Of a DNA stretch of 64,000 nt, positions 12,788 through 24,554 are shown piece by piece. The DNA lies in assembly GCA_037576215.1 (NCBI GenBank), contig JBANDB010000003.1, positions 5,766,001 through 5,830,000 on the forward strand, in the 5' to 3' direction. The stretch comes from Armillaria gallica (lineage: Eukaryota; Basidiomycota; Agaricomycetes; Agaricales; Physalacriaceae). Position numbers and translations under genes: made by a program. Position 1 is the stretch's first letter; every line of letters starts with the position of its first letter. The notes under the pieces are model-generated. The model saw only the letters and a program-made list of their open reading frames with translations, ran no database searches and was not told where the DNA came from.

Positions 12788-13132
12788 TACAGCATGAATT
12801 TCACTTGTGCCCAAAATATCTGCGTCACGCCGCCTTTGTTCCTTGAAATCCTTTGTTCGAACGGCTCTGGAATCGACTAATGCGATACCAAGAGGATCGA
12901 TCATTCTGAATCCGATTCTCCGTCCTGGCTGCTGTCATCGAGGACAGATACTTGATTATTATGACCGAGTAAAGGACTGACCCCGCTTGTGATACCGGCG
13001 TTGAAGAGAATGCCGCATTCAGTTCACAGGAAGGGGAGGATTAAAGCTCCACAAGCAAAACAGTGTTACGGTGGCCCTTCAAGTCACCGACAGATTCCGA
13101 CACAGGACCAATTGTACGTAACTTATAACCTC
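12788..13132. other. Intergenic, no gene seen
   Basis: This is the space between the MITE and the 3' end of the GMC gene. No gene is supported. Confidence 0.4.
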
Positions 13133-15453
13133 TTATAACCACTCTGCCTTTATGATATCCGCAGCTCTCTCCGCAATACTATACACGGCAGCTTGCGTAT
13201 GAGCGGCGGGTACGAAAGGCTGCCATTGGCTTTAGTAAGATCAAATAAGTGTGTGAGAACTCACCAAAACAGATGCATCAACCACACGCAAGCCCATCAG
13301 TCCCTTGACACGCAAGTCGGGATCAAGAACGCCCCAAGCTGCTCCTGCGGAAGACATTGCAGCCGATCCAACCATGTGGTAAGCACTAAAAGACCCGTTC
13401 CGTATGAACTCTTCGAGGACCGTATCCTCGAAGTCAGAATTGACAACCAGATCCAGTCCGTCAACGGGTTCACCAAGATAATCCTTCCAGATGGGTGATG
13501 AAAGATAGCTAAAAACCATTTTGATGGCTTCCTTCAAGGCAAAGGCATCGAATGGAGATGTCATAAGATTGGGGTTTATGAGTGGGGGGCCAAATGGGTC
13601 ACTGGTGTTGAGGGTAATAGAACCACCTAAAAAGAATGATTTAAGCTCCATGGGGCGTCTTCAAGTTGAACGAGCATACGAGACATGGGGCTGATAACTG
13701 TAACAACCATACCGAAATAATTTCCTTTGCGCGGTGTTCCAAGATATCCATTCTACCGGCATCGTCACTTCAGTATACCAAGAACAAGATGGGTTGGCTT
13801 ACGAGAGGTGTGTATTCGATATGCGGAGACGCTGAGTCTGGAGCAGGGTCTCCGTATTCCGCGAGAACGGCCTGCACCTCTGGATTCGATGCATTCATTC
13901 TCACCCAACCCGCCTGGGTTGAGTAACCATTGGTAACAAAAATCCCGGTTCGATTGGACTCCCACTGTGCAAGTGCATCCGCCAATGCTGTAGCATTATT
14001 GATGACAGTGTCCGTTGTCTCCGTAGAATTTACGTGCCAGAATAAAGAGATACCAAGATGATCGGAAAGGTTTCGTCCAACGCCTGGCAAGTCAAGGATA
14101 GGGGTGATGTTCAGGGACTTAAGATATGAGACGTCACCGATCCCAGAGTTGAGAAGTATCTGGGGTGTGTTGATAGTTCCAGCAGAAAGTATTATTTCTC
14201 GTGAGGCTTGTGCGTGTAGTAGCGCTCCTAAGGTGCCGTTCAGTCTACAAGAACGAACTGTGAAAAGTGGAGATGCAAACCCGACTGAGTAAACTCTACA
14301 GCATCAATGGTATCTCCGGATGTCGACGAGGAGACTCGGATCACTGAGGCATGAACCAGAATGTGGAGATTTGGTCGAGAGAGATATTGATCTGCAAGGT
14401 AAGATGTAGCCGAGCTACTGCGTTCCCCGTTGCGGATAGTTGACTGGATCCAACCTGCATAGTAAGAAAGCTATCAGTTTGACGACATGGATATTCCATT
14501 TATAATGTACCAAACCCAATTGGATGTCCAGCGTTGTAGTCTAGCACGAATGGAAAATCATCATTGAGAGTATCCATAACGAGCTGCTCCGTAGCCAAGG
14601 AGTATCCCCGGAGGCTGACTCCGTTAACGCCATCCGTACCATGGAAGGCAGGATCATACTGTCCGGTTGTATTGTGTCCGTCAGCAGGAGTGACAAAAAT
14701 TTCGTTCTGAGGCTGTGTCAGATACTGTGGCTTTGAAAGCATCAACATGAAATAAGACCTTGAAGAAGTAAGGCAAAAGATTGTCCCAAGACCAGCCAGT
14801 ATCACCCGTGATGTTTGCCAATCTCTCATAGTCCGCGGCGGATCCTCGAGTGTAAAACATCCCATCTACTCTCAGAATCAACGTCTTGGATAATAATTGG
14901 GGGAGAAATGAAAACACTTACTAACGGCACTTGAGCCCCCTAGAACAAACCCGCGAGCGTAAGGCGTCGATCGATTGTTTAGCTCAATTTGACTAATGGA
15001 TATAGATGAGAAGAGGGTATGAAAAATATGCACTGCATACATACGGTGTCAGCGTATAATTCCAGTCGTATGGGCTTCCAAAACCACCTAATTTGAAGGG
15101 AAGTAAAGTGTCCACAGCCCCTTGATATCTAACGAAAAAGACTACTTGTAAATAGATTCAACCTTACTACACCAGTAAGACGTACGAAGGGCCGCTTTCG
15201 AGCAATAATACGTTGATGAACTCGTCTTCACTGAGACGGTTGGCAATAACTGCACCTGCAGTTCCTCCTGTACGAAAGATGTTAGAGAGTTTTCTCTTTC
15301 GCATGAAATCAATAGCGTACCGCCTACAACAATGTAGTCGTATCCGGTAAGGTAGGGTAGAGATGCTGCATCTTCATAGATGACGCCACCAGTTTTAGAG
15401 GTGAATGCCAGCAAAACGGAAGAAACGCCAACAAAAACGGCAACTGATTTCAT
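13133..15453 (-). CDS. Secreted GMC oxidoreductase (aryl-alcohol oxidase-like)
   Basis: This is an FAD-dependent alcohol oxidase or dehydrogenase of the glucose-methanol-choline family. The product starts MKSVAVFVGVSSVLLAF, a likely secretion signal; an in-frame ATG at 15501 would add 16 residues ahead of it. The dinucleotide-binding motif YDYIVVGGGTAGAVIANRL is spliced across an intron. Next come the GMC signature ARGFVLGGSSAV, FYTRGSAADYE, and the second signature SAGTINTPQILLNSGIG. The C-terminal catalytic pair lies in FSAYHMVGSAAMS and PFVPAAHTQAAVYSIAE (His/His, as in aryl-alcohol oxidases). The stop follows IIKAEWL. Spliced exons are in frame throughout. It sits between P450-C and the terpene synthases. 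It could oxidise a pathway alcohol or be an extracellular lignin-related H2O2 producer that lies here by chance. Confidence 0.88.
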
Positions 15454-16331
15454 CCTAGAGAAACGGGCGGGGTCTATGACCAATGAATATTTGCTTAACA
15501 TTTATAACCGTTCTAGTATCATGATGCAATCGCAATCGCAAAAGCGGTTGCGCGGCTATATCACTCCAACATGATTGGGGAGTCCTGAATTGGTGGGTAT
15601 GAAAAGAACGAGAAAAGAATCCGCTCGGAACGCATTTTGTGTGACATCCTTGGAAACAGCGCAGAATACCGTTACCAACTTGAACGCATACATCTGGTGT
15701 TAAAGACACAATCTAAATAGAAGCTCAGTGGTCCTCGGAGTACTTACTTGTAACTGCCAGCGACAGGCGCCGTTGATCACGCAAGCCCCATCACGGTGGC
15801 AGTGCGAGCTGAGCTGGGTTGGAGGGGGAGGAAGTTTTATTCTTATCAAAGAAGCTCCTCGGGCCAAATAAGGGCAGTCTGTGCGGTCGGATGCGGGCGG
15901 GTACCTCTTGGATACTGCCAAGGCCTTCGCGACGAGTATTAGTATGCCTAGTTCCAACAGATTACACTTCAAAAATTGTTGCGCAATGTTGCGGATCCTT
16001 GTGGATATAGGTAAGATGTCTGTTCACTTTCCCATGAACCCCGAGAAAATAGCGATATGTATGGCATACAGTGGCCGAAGCATGCCCGTCGGGTGAATTA
16101 GTTTTTCGTCGAAGTGACGGTAGACGCTGGTCTCCCCACGCACACGAAGTTTATCATCTCCTCTCCATGCAAACCGGATCGCAGGGAAGATGAAATGGCG
16201 GAAACCCGAGTAATCAGGAACAATTTCATCCTTTTTCGAGTTGCTACTTGGATCGATATATCTCCAGATATAAAGTCCATCGAGGAATGGTAAAGGCATT
16301 TGAAATCCATATTTCATTCGATTCTAGCACC
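15454..16331. repeat. Upstream block of terpene synthase 1 (shortened repeat unit R1)
   Basis: From about 15,895 to 16,010 the sequence matches about 24,430-24,550 (shared words 'gtacctcttggat', 'gctagttccaacag'-like). It then jumps to sequence matching the start-proximal flank of synthase copies 2 and 3 (about 20,095-20,494). The roughly 1.9-kb block present upstream of copies 2 and 3 is missing here. No gene was seen. Confidence 0.55.
16267..16275 (+). promoter_or_regulatory. TATA box of terpene synthase 1
   Basis: The sequence gatataaag sits 57-65 bp upstream of the ATG. The same box is found at the same distance in the two paralogues, inside a conserved stretch 'atMtctccagatataaa'. Conservation across three copies supports a core promoter. 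Confidence 0.65.
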
Positions 16332-17591
16332 ATGGCTACACAAAGCACTTGTATCCTCTCTACTTTCCGACTACCCAACTTAGAAGCGACCTTTTCCGCC
16401 CTGCCTGATCACGGCTTGAATCCCTACCATGAAGAGATACGCGCAGAGTCGCGCGCATGGATCAACAATTACAGTAAGACTTTCTGTGGTCCCAAGATGT
16501 GCGCCTTCATGAACAACTGCAACTTCGAACTTATCAACACTTTCTGCTATCCATACGCAGGGAAAGCGGGCTTGAGGGCGACTATGGATCTGGTAAGCTA
16601 CAGCAGTGTTCCTATATCCTACCGTAAAAACTTATCTCTGATCTGACAGCACAACATTCTTTGGCTCTATGACGAGTTCACCGACACAGAGAGCGGCGTG
16701 GATGCCCAGGAGTCTGGAGAAATTATCATCCGCACGCTGCGGGAGGCTGACTTTGACGATGGTTCTTGGCTTTGCCACATGATGAAAGAGTACGCTGGCG
16801 ACTTCGTCTCATCGTCAGGAATGCTCACCTTTCCATCAAAGTTTTCGCGAGAGGCATATCGATCGTGCAGGATCGAACACTGCGGGTCGCTTTATTCGTC
16901 ACTTTTGCTCCTACGTCAGAATCGTCGGAAAGGAGGCGGAGCTTCGGGAGCGTGGCGAAGTACTGAATATTCAGGACTATGTTGCTTTCCGGCGCGAGAC
17001 GAGTGCCGTGCGTACATGTTTCGACTTGGCAGAGTACAGCTTGGGGATCAACCTTTCCCAAGAGGTATATGACGATCCGGTCTTCCAAAGTGGCTACAAC
17101 GCAGCTATGGACTTGGTTTGCTGGACCAATGTAAGCACTTTGACCCCTGGAAATTATCAAAGTTGATTTCGTTCGCTGCATAGGATATTTACTCCTATAA
17201 TATGGAGCAGGCCAAGGGCCATAGCTGCGCCAACGCCATGACAGTAATTATGAAGTCAAAGAGGCTCAACCTCCAGAGCGCTGCGGATTTCGTCGACGGT
17301 TACTGTGAGGCATTGTTAGACCAGTTTGAGAAGGCCAAGGAAGCGCTATCGGCTCGGCCAGAAGAGGGTTATTCTGATGCTGTCCTCCTTCTCAAAGCCT
17401 TTGGTGATTGGGTTCGAGGCAACGACGAGTGAGTTCATCGTTTGGTCGCATCATAGCACGTATACTCAAGTATGCCCAGATGGAGCTTCACCACGGAAAG
17501 ATATTTCGGAAAAGAGAACAGAGAGATCAGGAAGTCACGCGTCGTCATCCTGAGAGAGCCATCTGTCAATATCGTTTCACTGAACGAATAG
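16332..17591 (+). CDS. Class I sesquiterpene synthase, copy 1
   Basis: This is a predicted cytosolic enzyme cyclising farnesyl diphosphate with Mg2+. Five exons splice in frame. Exon 1 opens MATQSTCILSTFRLPNLEAT. The first metal-binding motif is LWLYDEFTDTE (DExxD), and the second is the NSE/DTE-type WTNDIYSYNMEQAKG (NDxxSxxxE). The conserved Arg-Tyr near the C-terminus is in TERYFG. The length, about 340 residues, is normal for fungal sesquiterpene synthases. The ATG context caccATGGC is shared by all three copies. The product is not predictable; the form DEFTD near a Met-Asp-Leu start of the helix recalls the basidiomycete protoilludene-type clade (tentative). The three-copy array beside P450s and oxidoreductases defines a terpenoid cluster. 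Confidence 0.93.
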
Positions 17592-18150
17592 AGCAAGCCT
17601 TTGAACTGTCGCGCACATCAAACTCGTAATTGGTTTCTTCCGGAGCCACCCGTAATCGTAATTTAAACGTTGAAGCTTTTAATCGACGCAACTTGACCGT
17701 TTATTCTGAGGGCACGTATTTTAAAGCATCTGAACAGCAAACAAGGTAGAGTCAGAAGACTGTCAGCTTGAAAGCAGCAGCCCACAGCACAGATAGACTT
17801 GTGGCTGAACGACGCGACTCTTGCTCGCAATGTTGGTGTTGGTATGGCTATCCATTGCAACAGTGCTTGTACAAGCCCCGCGGCCGTGCGATTCAGACCT
17901 GGCCGCTTCAACTATTGTCGGATTGATTCGAGAGATGATTTAAGATGCGTGAAGCAGAATACGCAAGAGGATGGTGCAACAAGGGAGTGCGTTAGTTCAA
18001 ATATTGAAGCGCATGGCCCTAGAGATACGGGTTTCGCGAGGACATAATAAAAGCGGCTTGCTAGGCTAGCGTGGCCGCACGAAGTGGGAGCCGAGCGCCG
18101 AGAGGCGCCGAGTACCCGAATGGCGTGGTAATATTGTCCACGTGACCATA
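17592..18150. repeat. 3' flank shared by the three terpene synthase copies
   Basis: The roughly 450-560 bp after each synthase are recognisably homologous: 17,592-18,150, 21,752-22,210 and 27,682-28,130. They share words such as 'cacagatagactt', 'ttggtgttggta' and a 'ccacgtg' near the end. No gene was seen in it. It marks the right boundary of the duplicated unit. Confidence 0.6.
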
Positions 18151-18164
18151 GCCGGTTGATTAAG

Positions 18165-20494
18165 CCGACGGCACTGACTTCGGTCCGTATCATCATCACT
18201 GCGTGTTTCTCTCTTCCTTCCATCACCGTCATCTCCATAATTGCTGTTCTTTACTACGGCGGTGTGGTGGCATATTTCTCCTGTGCAAAGTATCTCTTCC
18301 TTGTCGTCTCTGTTATACTTGCTGTCCCTCATCGTCGTTCGGCCTAGAGGTCGAGATTTTTACAACCAAGGCGGTACTATTGGACCTTGAACTATACTAC
18401 ATTCGGCTCGTTGCGAACGTGGGGGTGAGGGAAAATGCCGCCCTAGTGGGGACCGTCTCAGCGCATATGTACCGGTTTTCTTGGCGTGCAGAGACCGGCG
18501 ACTCCTTGAACGAAAGCTTCCCAGATACCCTCTCTATCCGGCACTTCATCATATTCCTCAACTCAATACTGCAGTGCGTGCACCGCGTCTAGCTTCCTTT
18601 GTCTCCCAGGGGGTCTCTCTTTACATAAGACCAAAATCCGTTGACGGAACTTCACGCAGGAAGAGGCTTCCATTACTGGGACTCTGCATCTTCCAGAGTG
18701 TCGTACTCAGTTCCTTTTCCCTTTGCTAACATGGTTAGGCCGTTCAGTGAACCACTGTACTTGTGTTCCCTCTCTCCATGGCCGGAACGGTGCCCACTAG
18801 ATCTGTCCTCGTCGGCAATCATTCAAGTACCAGCCGTCCATTTTAGCTATCACCGGAGACGGCTCTGAGATCTGATTAACTGTACAAGGGTATCTCAAGC
18901 GGGCGGGGGTCGGATATCCATGGGGACTCGTCCTTGGTATGGTTTCGTGCGTCTTGTGACTGCTCCCTCGCAGATTCCAGTGCGCGCCACTATCCACAAT
19001 GGGGCAATACACTTTTGTCGTTAGCTCCAAATGCTCCATCCGTGGAGTACTGTCGGTGCCTATGTGTACTTTGGAAACGCTGGTGTCCATCGTCACCTTT
19101 ACCTCTGGACTCCGACCTCGAGGCTGAATGACCCTTGCTTGGTTCTTTGGTGACGCGGGTTCACGGGCCCGAGCAACGCTGTTGCGCGCTTGGAAAATAG
19201 TGAGCTTCGACATCGGCGATTGTTTGGTGCTTGTGTTTCGTTCCTGTCGTTCCCGTATTGCTTTCTTTTTTTGGGTACTAGCATCACCTCTGTGTATCAA
19301 TGTCTCGTCTTGCTTCCTCAATGTCATTGATTTTCTGTTTCGCCTTCCACCTGCTCATTCGCTCGCACAAGGCTTGACTGTTGCCGGCACCTTCTGTTGA
19401 TCATTGGAAGGGTGCATATTGGACTGGTGCAACATTTTAGACCCTTTTCCGCTCTGACCAGAAAGGTCTCGGGACGTTCGTTTGCTATCCTGCACCAGTG
19501 GATCATTTCTTGGTTTCCGGTTGCCATGATGTCAGTCATAGCAGCAGGCAATTTAGCTGGTAAAAAACGAGGCGTTAGAAGCTTTTCATTTGGCGAAACC
19601 TCTCTCGGTTACGAAAAGGCCGTCAGCAAAGCGTTAGGAAGATCTTTCCACCCTATCACTGCGGCAATGAGAACATAAGACCGGTGCGCTCTCCTGGAGT
19701 GTACCCTGAGCATATTATGATTGACCAATTAGCGTTAGGCTTCAAGATAAGCTCCAAGAAAACTCCAGGTAGTCCCAGGGTGTCTGTGGAGCCATTGCCG
19801 CAGTGTATGGAACAATGAACTTAAGGTACCTTCAAGTCCTTGTTTTACAGCGCGCAGAACAAGGGTGTAAAAACCGAAGCTGAAATCAAAATCTTTTGAA
19901 GTCCCATTTTAGGCAATCGTAAATGCACCAGCTTCTGTAGTGAGAGGTCCTGCGCGGTCGCCGATGCTACTATTAAGTATTTTGACGACCTGGTAGCAAC
20001 GGTGCATATTAGCTGTTTCCTTTGTAGGGACCGCTTGCCAGTGCGGCAACTACTACTACTTATGCCATATGGAAAAAAATAGGTGTCGATTCAGTTTCCT
20101 GTGAACCCCGTCGGAATCCCGAGATAGCGACATCATCCGACATGTATGGTATATGCAGGTTTGAAATTTTTACCGCAGAAAAGCGTGCCCGTCGGGTCAC
20201 CGGGCGAACTGGTGAAACCTCTGTTGTAGTGGTGGCGGGACGCTAGTCCTCTCAGGCATACGAGATTTATGATCTCTCTCCAGGCAAAATGGGGCAGGAA
20301 AAGGAATGGATAAATGACTCCACCCTCGAGTAATTCGGCCTAGTCAAGGCACGGGAGTGTATAATGTTTCCATCCTTGACGGGTTCAATATCGTCCTTTC
20401 CGAGTTGCTATTTGATCGATATGTCTCCAGATATAAAGACATCCAAGAATGGTATGGACATTTAGGATCTATCTTTTCATTCAATTCTCGCACC
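18165..20494. repeat. 2.3-kb repeat block upstream of terpene synthase 2 (R2)
   Basis: This block matches 24,555-26,425 along most of its length, for example around 'accgtcatctcca', 'gctccatccgt', 'cattcaagt' and 'tttagctggtaaaaaacga', with many substitutions and indels. The open frames within it are not conserved between the two copies, so it is probably non-coding or long decayed. A 176-residue antisense frame at 18,797-19,327 is not preserved in the other copy. The last 60 bp carry the synthase TATA box. Confidence 0.6.
20430..20438 (+). promoter_or_regulatory. TATA box of terpene synthase 2
   Basis: This is a gatataaag box 57-65 bp upstream of the ATG, conserved with the other two synthase copies. 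Confidence 0.65.
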
Positions 20495-21751
20495 ATGGCT
20501 ACACAAACACGTACCCTCTCTACTTTCCGACTACCCAACTTAGAAGCGACCTTCTCCGTCCTGCCGGATAACGGCTTGAATCCCTACCACGAAGAGACCC
20601 GCGCAGAGTCGCAGGCATGGATCAGCAATTACAATACGACTTTCTGTAGTCCCGAGATGCGCATCTTCATGAAGAGCTGCAACTTCGAACTCATCAGCTC
20701 TTTCTGTTATCCATATGCAGACAAAGCGTGCTTGAGGGCCACCATGGATCTGGTAAGCTGAAATAGCTGTAACTACATCCTACCGTAGAAACTTATGTCT
20801 GATTTGATAGAACAACATGCTTTGGCTCTATGACGAGTTCAACGACACAGAGAGCGGCGTGGATGCCCAGAAGTCCGGAGAAATTCTCATCCGAGCGCTC
20901 CGGGAGGCTGACTTTGACGATGGTTCTTGGCTTTGCCACATGATGAAAGAGTAGGTCGTTGACTCGTCTCACTGTCAGGAATACTCACCTTCCATTCAAA
21001 GTTTCCGTGAGAGACATATCGATCGTGTAGGATCCAACATTGCGGATCGTTTTATATGTCATTTTTGCACCTATATCAGAATCGTCGGAAAGGAGGCGGG
21101 GCTTCGGGAGCGCGGCGAAGTACTGAATATTCACGACTATGTTGCTCTTCGGCGCGAGACGGGTGCCGTGTGTCCGTGTTTCGACTTGGCAGAGTACGGC
21201 TTGGGGATCAACCTCTCCCAAGAGGTATATGACGATCCAGTCTTCCAAAGTGGCTGCAACGCAGCTATGGACCTGGTTTGCTGGGCCAATGTAAGCGCTT
21301 TGTCCCCTGGAAATTATCAAAGTTGATTTCATTCGCTGCATAGGATATTTACTCCTATAATATGGAGCAGGCCAAGGGCCTTAGTTACGCCAACGTCGTG
21401 ACAGTGATCATGAAGTCAAAGCAGCTCGACCTCCAGAGCGCTGCGAATTTCGTCGATGGTTACTGTGAGGCATTGTTAGACCAGTTTGAGAAGGCCAAGG
21501 AAACGCTATTGGCTCGGCCAGAAGAGGGTTATTCTGATGCTGTCCTCCTCCTCAAAGCCTTGGGTGATTGGGTTCGAGGAAACGACGAGTGAGTACATCG
21601 TTTGGACGTATCATAGCACATATACTCAAGTATGCCTAGATGGAGCTTCGCCACAGAGAGATATTTCGGAACAGAGGGCGGAGAAATCAGGAAGTCACGC
21701 GTTGTCATCCTGAGAGAGCCATCTGTCAATATCGTTGCCCTGAATGAATAG
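20495..21751 (+). CDS. Class I sesquiterpene synthase, copy 2
   Basis: This is a close paralogue of copy 1 with the same five-exon structure. It begins MATQTRTLSTFRLPNLEAT. Metal-binding motifs are LWLYDEFNDTE (Thr to Asn inside DExxD, acid residues kept) and WANDIYSYNMEQAKG. The C-terminal RY pair is in ATERYFGTEGG. Changes unique to this copy include QSGCNAAMD (Tyr to Cys in the others' QSGYNAAMD) and AVCPCFDLAEYG. The intron after MMK has donor gtaggt; if it is retained, an in-frame TAG follows immediately. No break was seen, so it should be functional, possibly with an altered product profile. Confidence 0.92.
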
Positions 21752-22470
21752 AACAAGTCTTTGAACTGTCGCGCGCATCAAACACGTATTTCGTTTCTTC
21801 CGAAGCCACTTGTAATTGTAAGTTAAATGTTGAAGCTTTTTGATCGACACAACCTTGACCGTTTATTCCGGGCGCACGTACCTTAAGGTACAATAGAGTC
21901 AGAATGATGATAAAGACTGGCAGCCTACAGCACAGATAGACTTCTGGTTGAACGACGCGGCTCTTACTCACAATGTTGGTGTTGGTACGGCTATCCGTTG
22001 CAACTGTCCTTGTACCAGCACCGCGGTCAGACGGTCGCTGCTTCAATCGATTGGAGAGATGATTTAAGATACGTAGTGCAAATATACACGAGAGGATGGT
22101 GAAACATACTGGAGCGTGAGCTCAAATGAGTACATGATAAAGCGAAGTGGGAGCGAGCACCGAGCGCCCGAGTGGCGTGGTAATACCCTCCACGTGACCA
22201 TCGCCGGCGGACCACGTCCCCAATTCTTTCCGAAGAATGAGGCAACGACAGAGGGTTACACTAGGGAACCGTAACTGGTCGTGAGTAGTGCCAAACTGTC
22301 TGGCCAGGGGCTATACTCCGGGTTGGCTTAGCTAATTTGCGGTGATTGGCGAGCATCCGGCAGGCTTCGGCTGGCATGCCGGGTGGCTGAAGATGATGGC
22401 CGATGTGGCTGAAAATTTCTCTCTTTCCGATTTCTCCCTATTGGTTAGGTTGCTTATGAAGGGCTTTGGT
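21752..22470. other. 3' flank of synthase 2, then unique sequence
   Basis: To about 22,210 this matches the 3' flanks of the other synthases. Beyond that the sequence is unique up to the left inverted repeat of the small element at 22,471. No gene is supported. Confidence 0.45.
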
Positions 22471-23703
22471 CAAGGGGGTTGCAAAAGTCAAAAAAATCAT
22501 ATCGGGTCGAGATTATTTTTAAGCCCTCGATGGACCGACAGAAACATACCTATAATGGTACTACCATGTGATCACTTCGTGTCAGAGCTTGAGCCGTGCC
22601 GTTTCCTCCCATGATCTATTATACAGGCCACTGGCGACGACGCTTTCCTACTGTACATGTACGGCACTTCCAATTTTGAATTCGTCGTTCCAGCCCACGC
22701 AATGGATGTGATACTATCAAGCCATTTTGTGAGCATTCCACCACAGATATGTTTGATTTGCACTCACCAATTCCGTCTCACAGCCTTCGTTTCTGCAAGC
22801 AATAACATCTTGACTATCTCGGTCTTCAATGGCGTCACCACATTCGCACACCCGCAAGTTCCATGTTCGAGTCTTTCGCTTACGGCCAATTCGTGTCTCT
22901 TGGGCAGCCGAAAAAGATGATTCAAAGAGATTAGGCTGACGAGGTGCTGTATCGGTGCTAGCAGGTGGCAAGTGGTACGTACTTGGCCCTGCTTCAGCGT
23001 CATCATACTCACCAGGAGATTCCTCACTATCTAGCTGGTCATCCTGATTATCATCGCCTTCTTCTTCGGCATCTCCGTCCACGTCACTATTTTTGTCGCA
23101 AATGGGTCAAAGGAGGCCAGATTCGAAAGGTATACAACTTACGCTAGGCTCAGCCGTGAGCTATGCGCCTCGGAGATGACCAGATGACGGCTGCCACAAG
23201 TTTTCCGCTCCTCCTTACACTTATACCGGTTAGTCCAGATATTCCTCATCAGTCCTTTCTCAAACTCGTCAATTTCAGGTTCTCCTCTGTAGCTGGATGA
23301 CTGGACATGGGGATGCTTATTTTTTATATGGGCGACCATGTTGTATGACCACACCGCGGAAGACTTGTCAGGACAGTGCTGGCATTGGATGGGAATCTTT
23401 GAGCAGGGGCTAGTATTGGAGGATGCAGCGGCGACGTTGTAATTAAACCGAACTTTATTCACGCATGTTGACTTTTTCCAATCAACCTGATAGCCTGCTC
23501 CTTTACTTCGGCGTAAATACCATGCACATATTGGCGATGGTCGCAGACATAGGCCGCATGGCTCGAGGTCGTGTAGAGCAGCTAAAAGAAACATTCCTAG
23601 CAGAATATAAAGCCTCTGAACATTATCTTATAAGAGGGGGGCAAAAATATTTTTAAGGACCTTGTCGACCGATGTACCGGCTCGTCGGGCCGCAACCCCC
23701 TTG
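22471..23703. mobile_element. Candidate DNA transposon remnant carrying a zinc-finger gene
   Basis: A 12-bp perfect inverted pair, CAAGGGGGTTGC at 22471-22482 and its complement at 23692-23703, brackets a minus-strand zinc-finger gene. Weak further similarity (GGTCGA and A/T-rich words) continues inward. No target-site duplication was found at the edges, so either the boundaries are inexact or the element is old. It separates terpene synthase repeats 2 and 3. Confidence 0.5.
22648..23594 (-). CDS. Zinc-finger protein of transposon-associated type (probably 5'-truncated)
   Basis: Three exons splice in frame. The N-terminal part has a cysteine cluster EPCGLCLRPSPICAWYLRR, then a C2H2/BED-like finger CQHCPDKSSAVWSYNMVAHI ending in HP. 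An acidic low-complexity linker follows (EEEGDDNQDDQLDSEE), then a basic patch GRKRKTRTW. The C-terminus is PHD-like: CECGDAIEDRDSQDVIACRN, then GCETELYHIHC after the last intron. I recognise this layout as common in agaricomycete genomes and often linked to DNA transposons. The ATG at 23594 starts abruptly in the Cys-rich part, so upstream sequence may be lost. A role in DNA binding is inferred from the fingers only. Confidence 0.55.
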
Positions 23704-24554
23704 GACGTTGTGAGCAGACGGAGCTTGCGGAGGCAGCGCACATAAGGTGCTGACTAAGCGAACGAGAGATCGTCTCAACTCTTTCGTTTGCAGTCAGCAC
23801 CGTCTGCGTCCCAAAACTTCAACGCTAGCATGGGTCTCTTCGCAGGAATATTTATTTTCATTCCCTCTGTCTGTTTTTACCTCCTTTTCATAAGACTTCG
23901 TTCCATAGATCTCTGTTTCATTCTCATTAATGGTCGGTCTGGACATCTTCCCTTTAGAGAGCAGCGTACTACCTTTGAGTCCTGCCTTGCCCACTTGTCC
24001 ATCTTCTTATGGTATTCTTTGATTGAATAACTAAAAAGCCGAGCAAAACCCGAGTGAGAAAATGCTGATTTTACCCTTTAAAGACATAGCATGTGTAGCA
24101 ATGACCCACTTAGTAACTACATACTGCAGCAAAGAAAGGGCGCAAGTAAGCCAATAATTGTCGATATTTGAAAAAAGAAAGAACCGGGGACAAGGCTTCC
24201 GCCGCTACTGGATTGATTAAGCCGGCTGCATGGCAATCGCACCAACTGGCAGCTTTTCAGGAAAACACAATGTCGCTAAGCTGCCATACACCAGGCCGAG
24301 ATCAGGTTCGTCACGGATGACTCTTGCTATCAACTCTTCCCTAGTGAATGAATTTGGCCGGGCATCTCGTTAACGCTCGCAACCATGTTTGTCGAAGCTC
24401 CTTGGGCTAACTTGAAATGGAGGTAGTATATGCGGGTGGGTAGTAAGTACCTCTTGGATGCTGCCAAGGCCTTCGCGGCAAAAGTTGGGTATTAGTGCGC
24501 CTAGTTCCAACAGGTTACTACTTCAAAAGTCGTTGTGCAATGTGGATAGTTATT
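23704..24554. other. No gene seen; repeat-unit edge
   Basis: This sequence lacks a supported gene. From about 24,430 it resembles 15,895-16,010, the left edge of the synthase repeat unit. Confidence 0.45.

Noticed and set aside
13935..13970. tRNA T-arm-like word (ggttcgatt)
   Set aside because: It lies within a GMC coding exon, and no acceptor or anticodon stems could be paired around it. No convincing tRNA was found in the window.
18797..19327. 176-residue minus-strand open frame in repeat block R2
   Set aside because: The homologous block R3 does not preserve this frame, and the composition is basic and low-complexity.
22463..23711. Target-site duplication for the zinc-finger element
   Set aside because: The 8 bp outside the two 12-bp inverted repeats (gctttggt and gacgttgt) do not match, so I do not claim a precise insertion.
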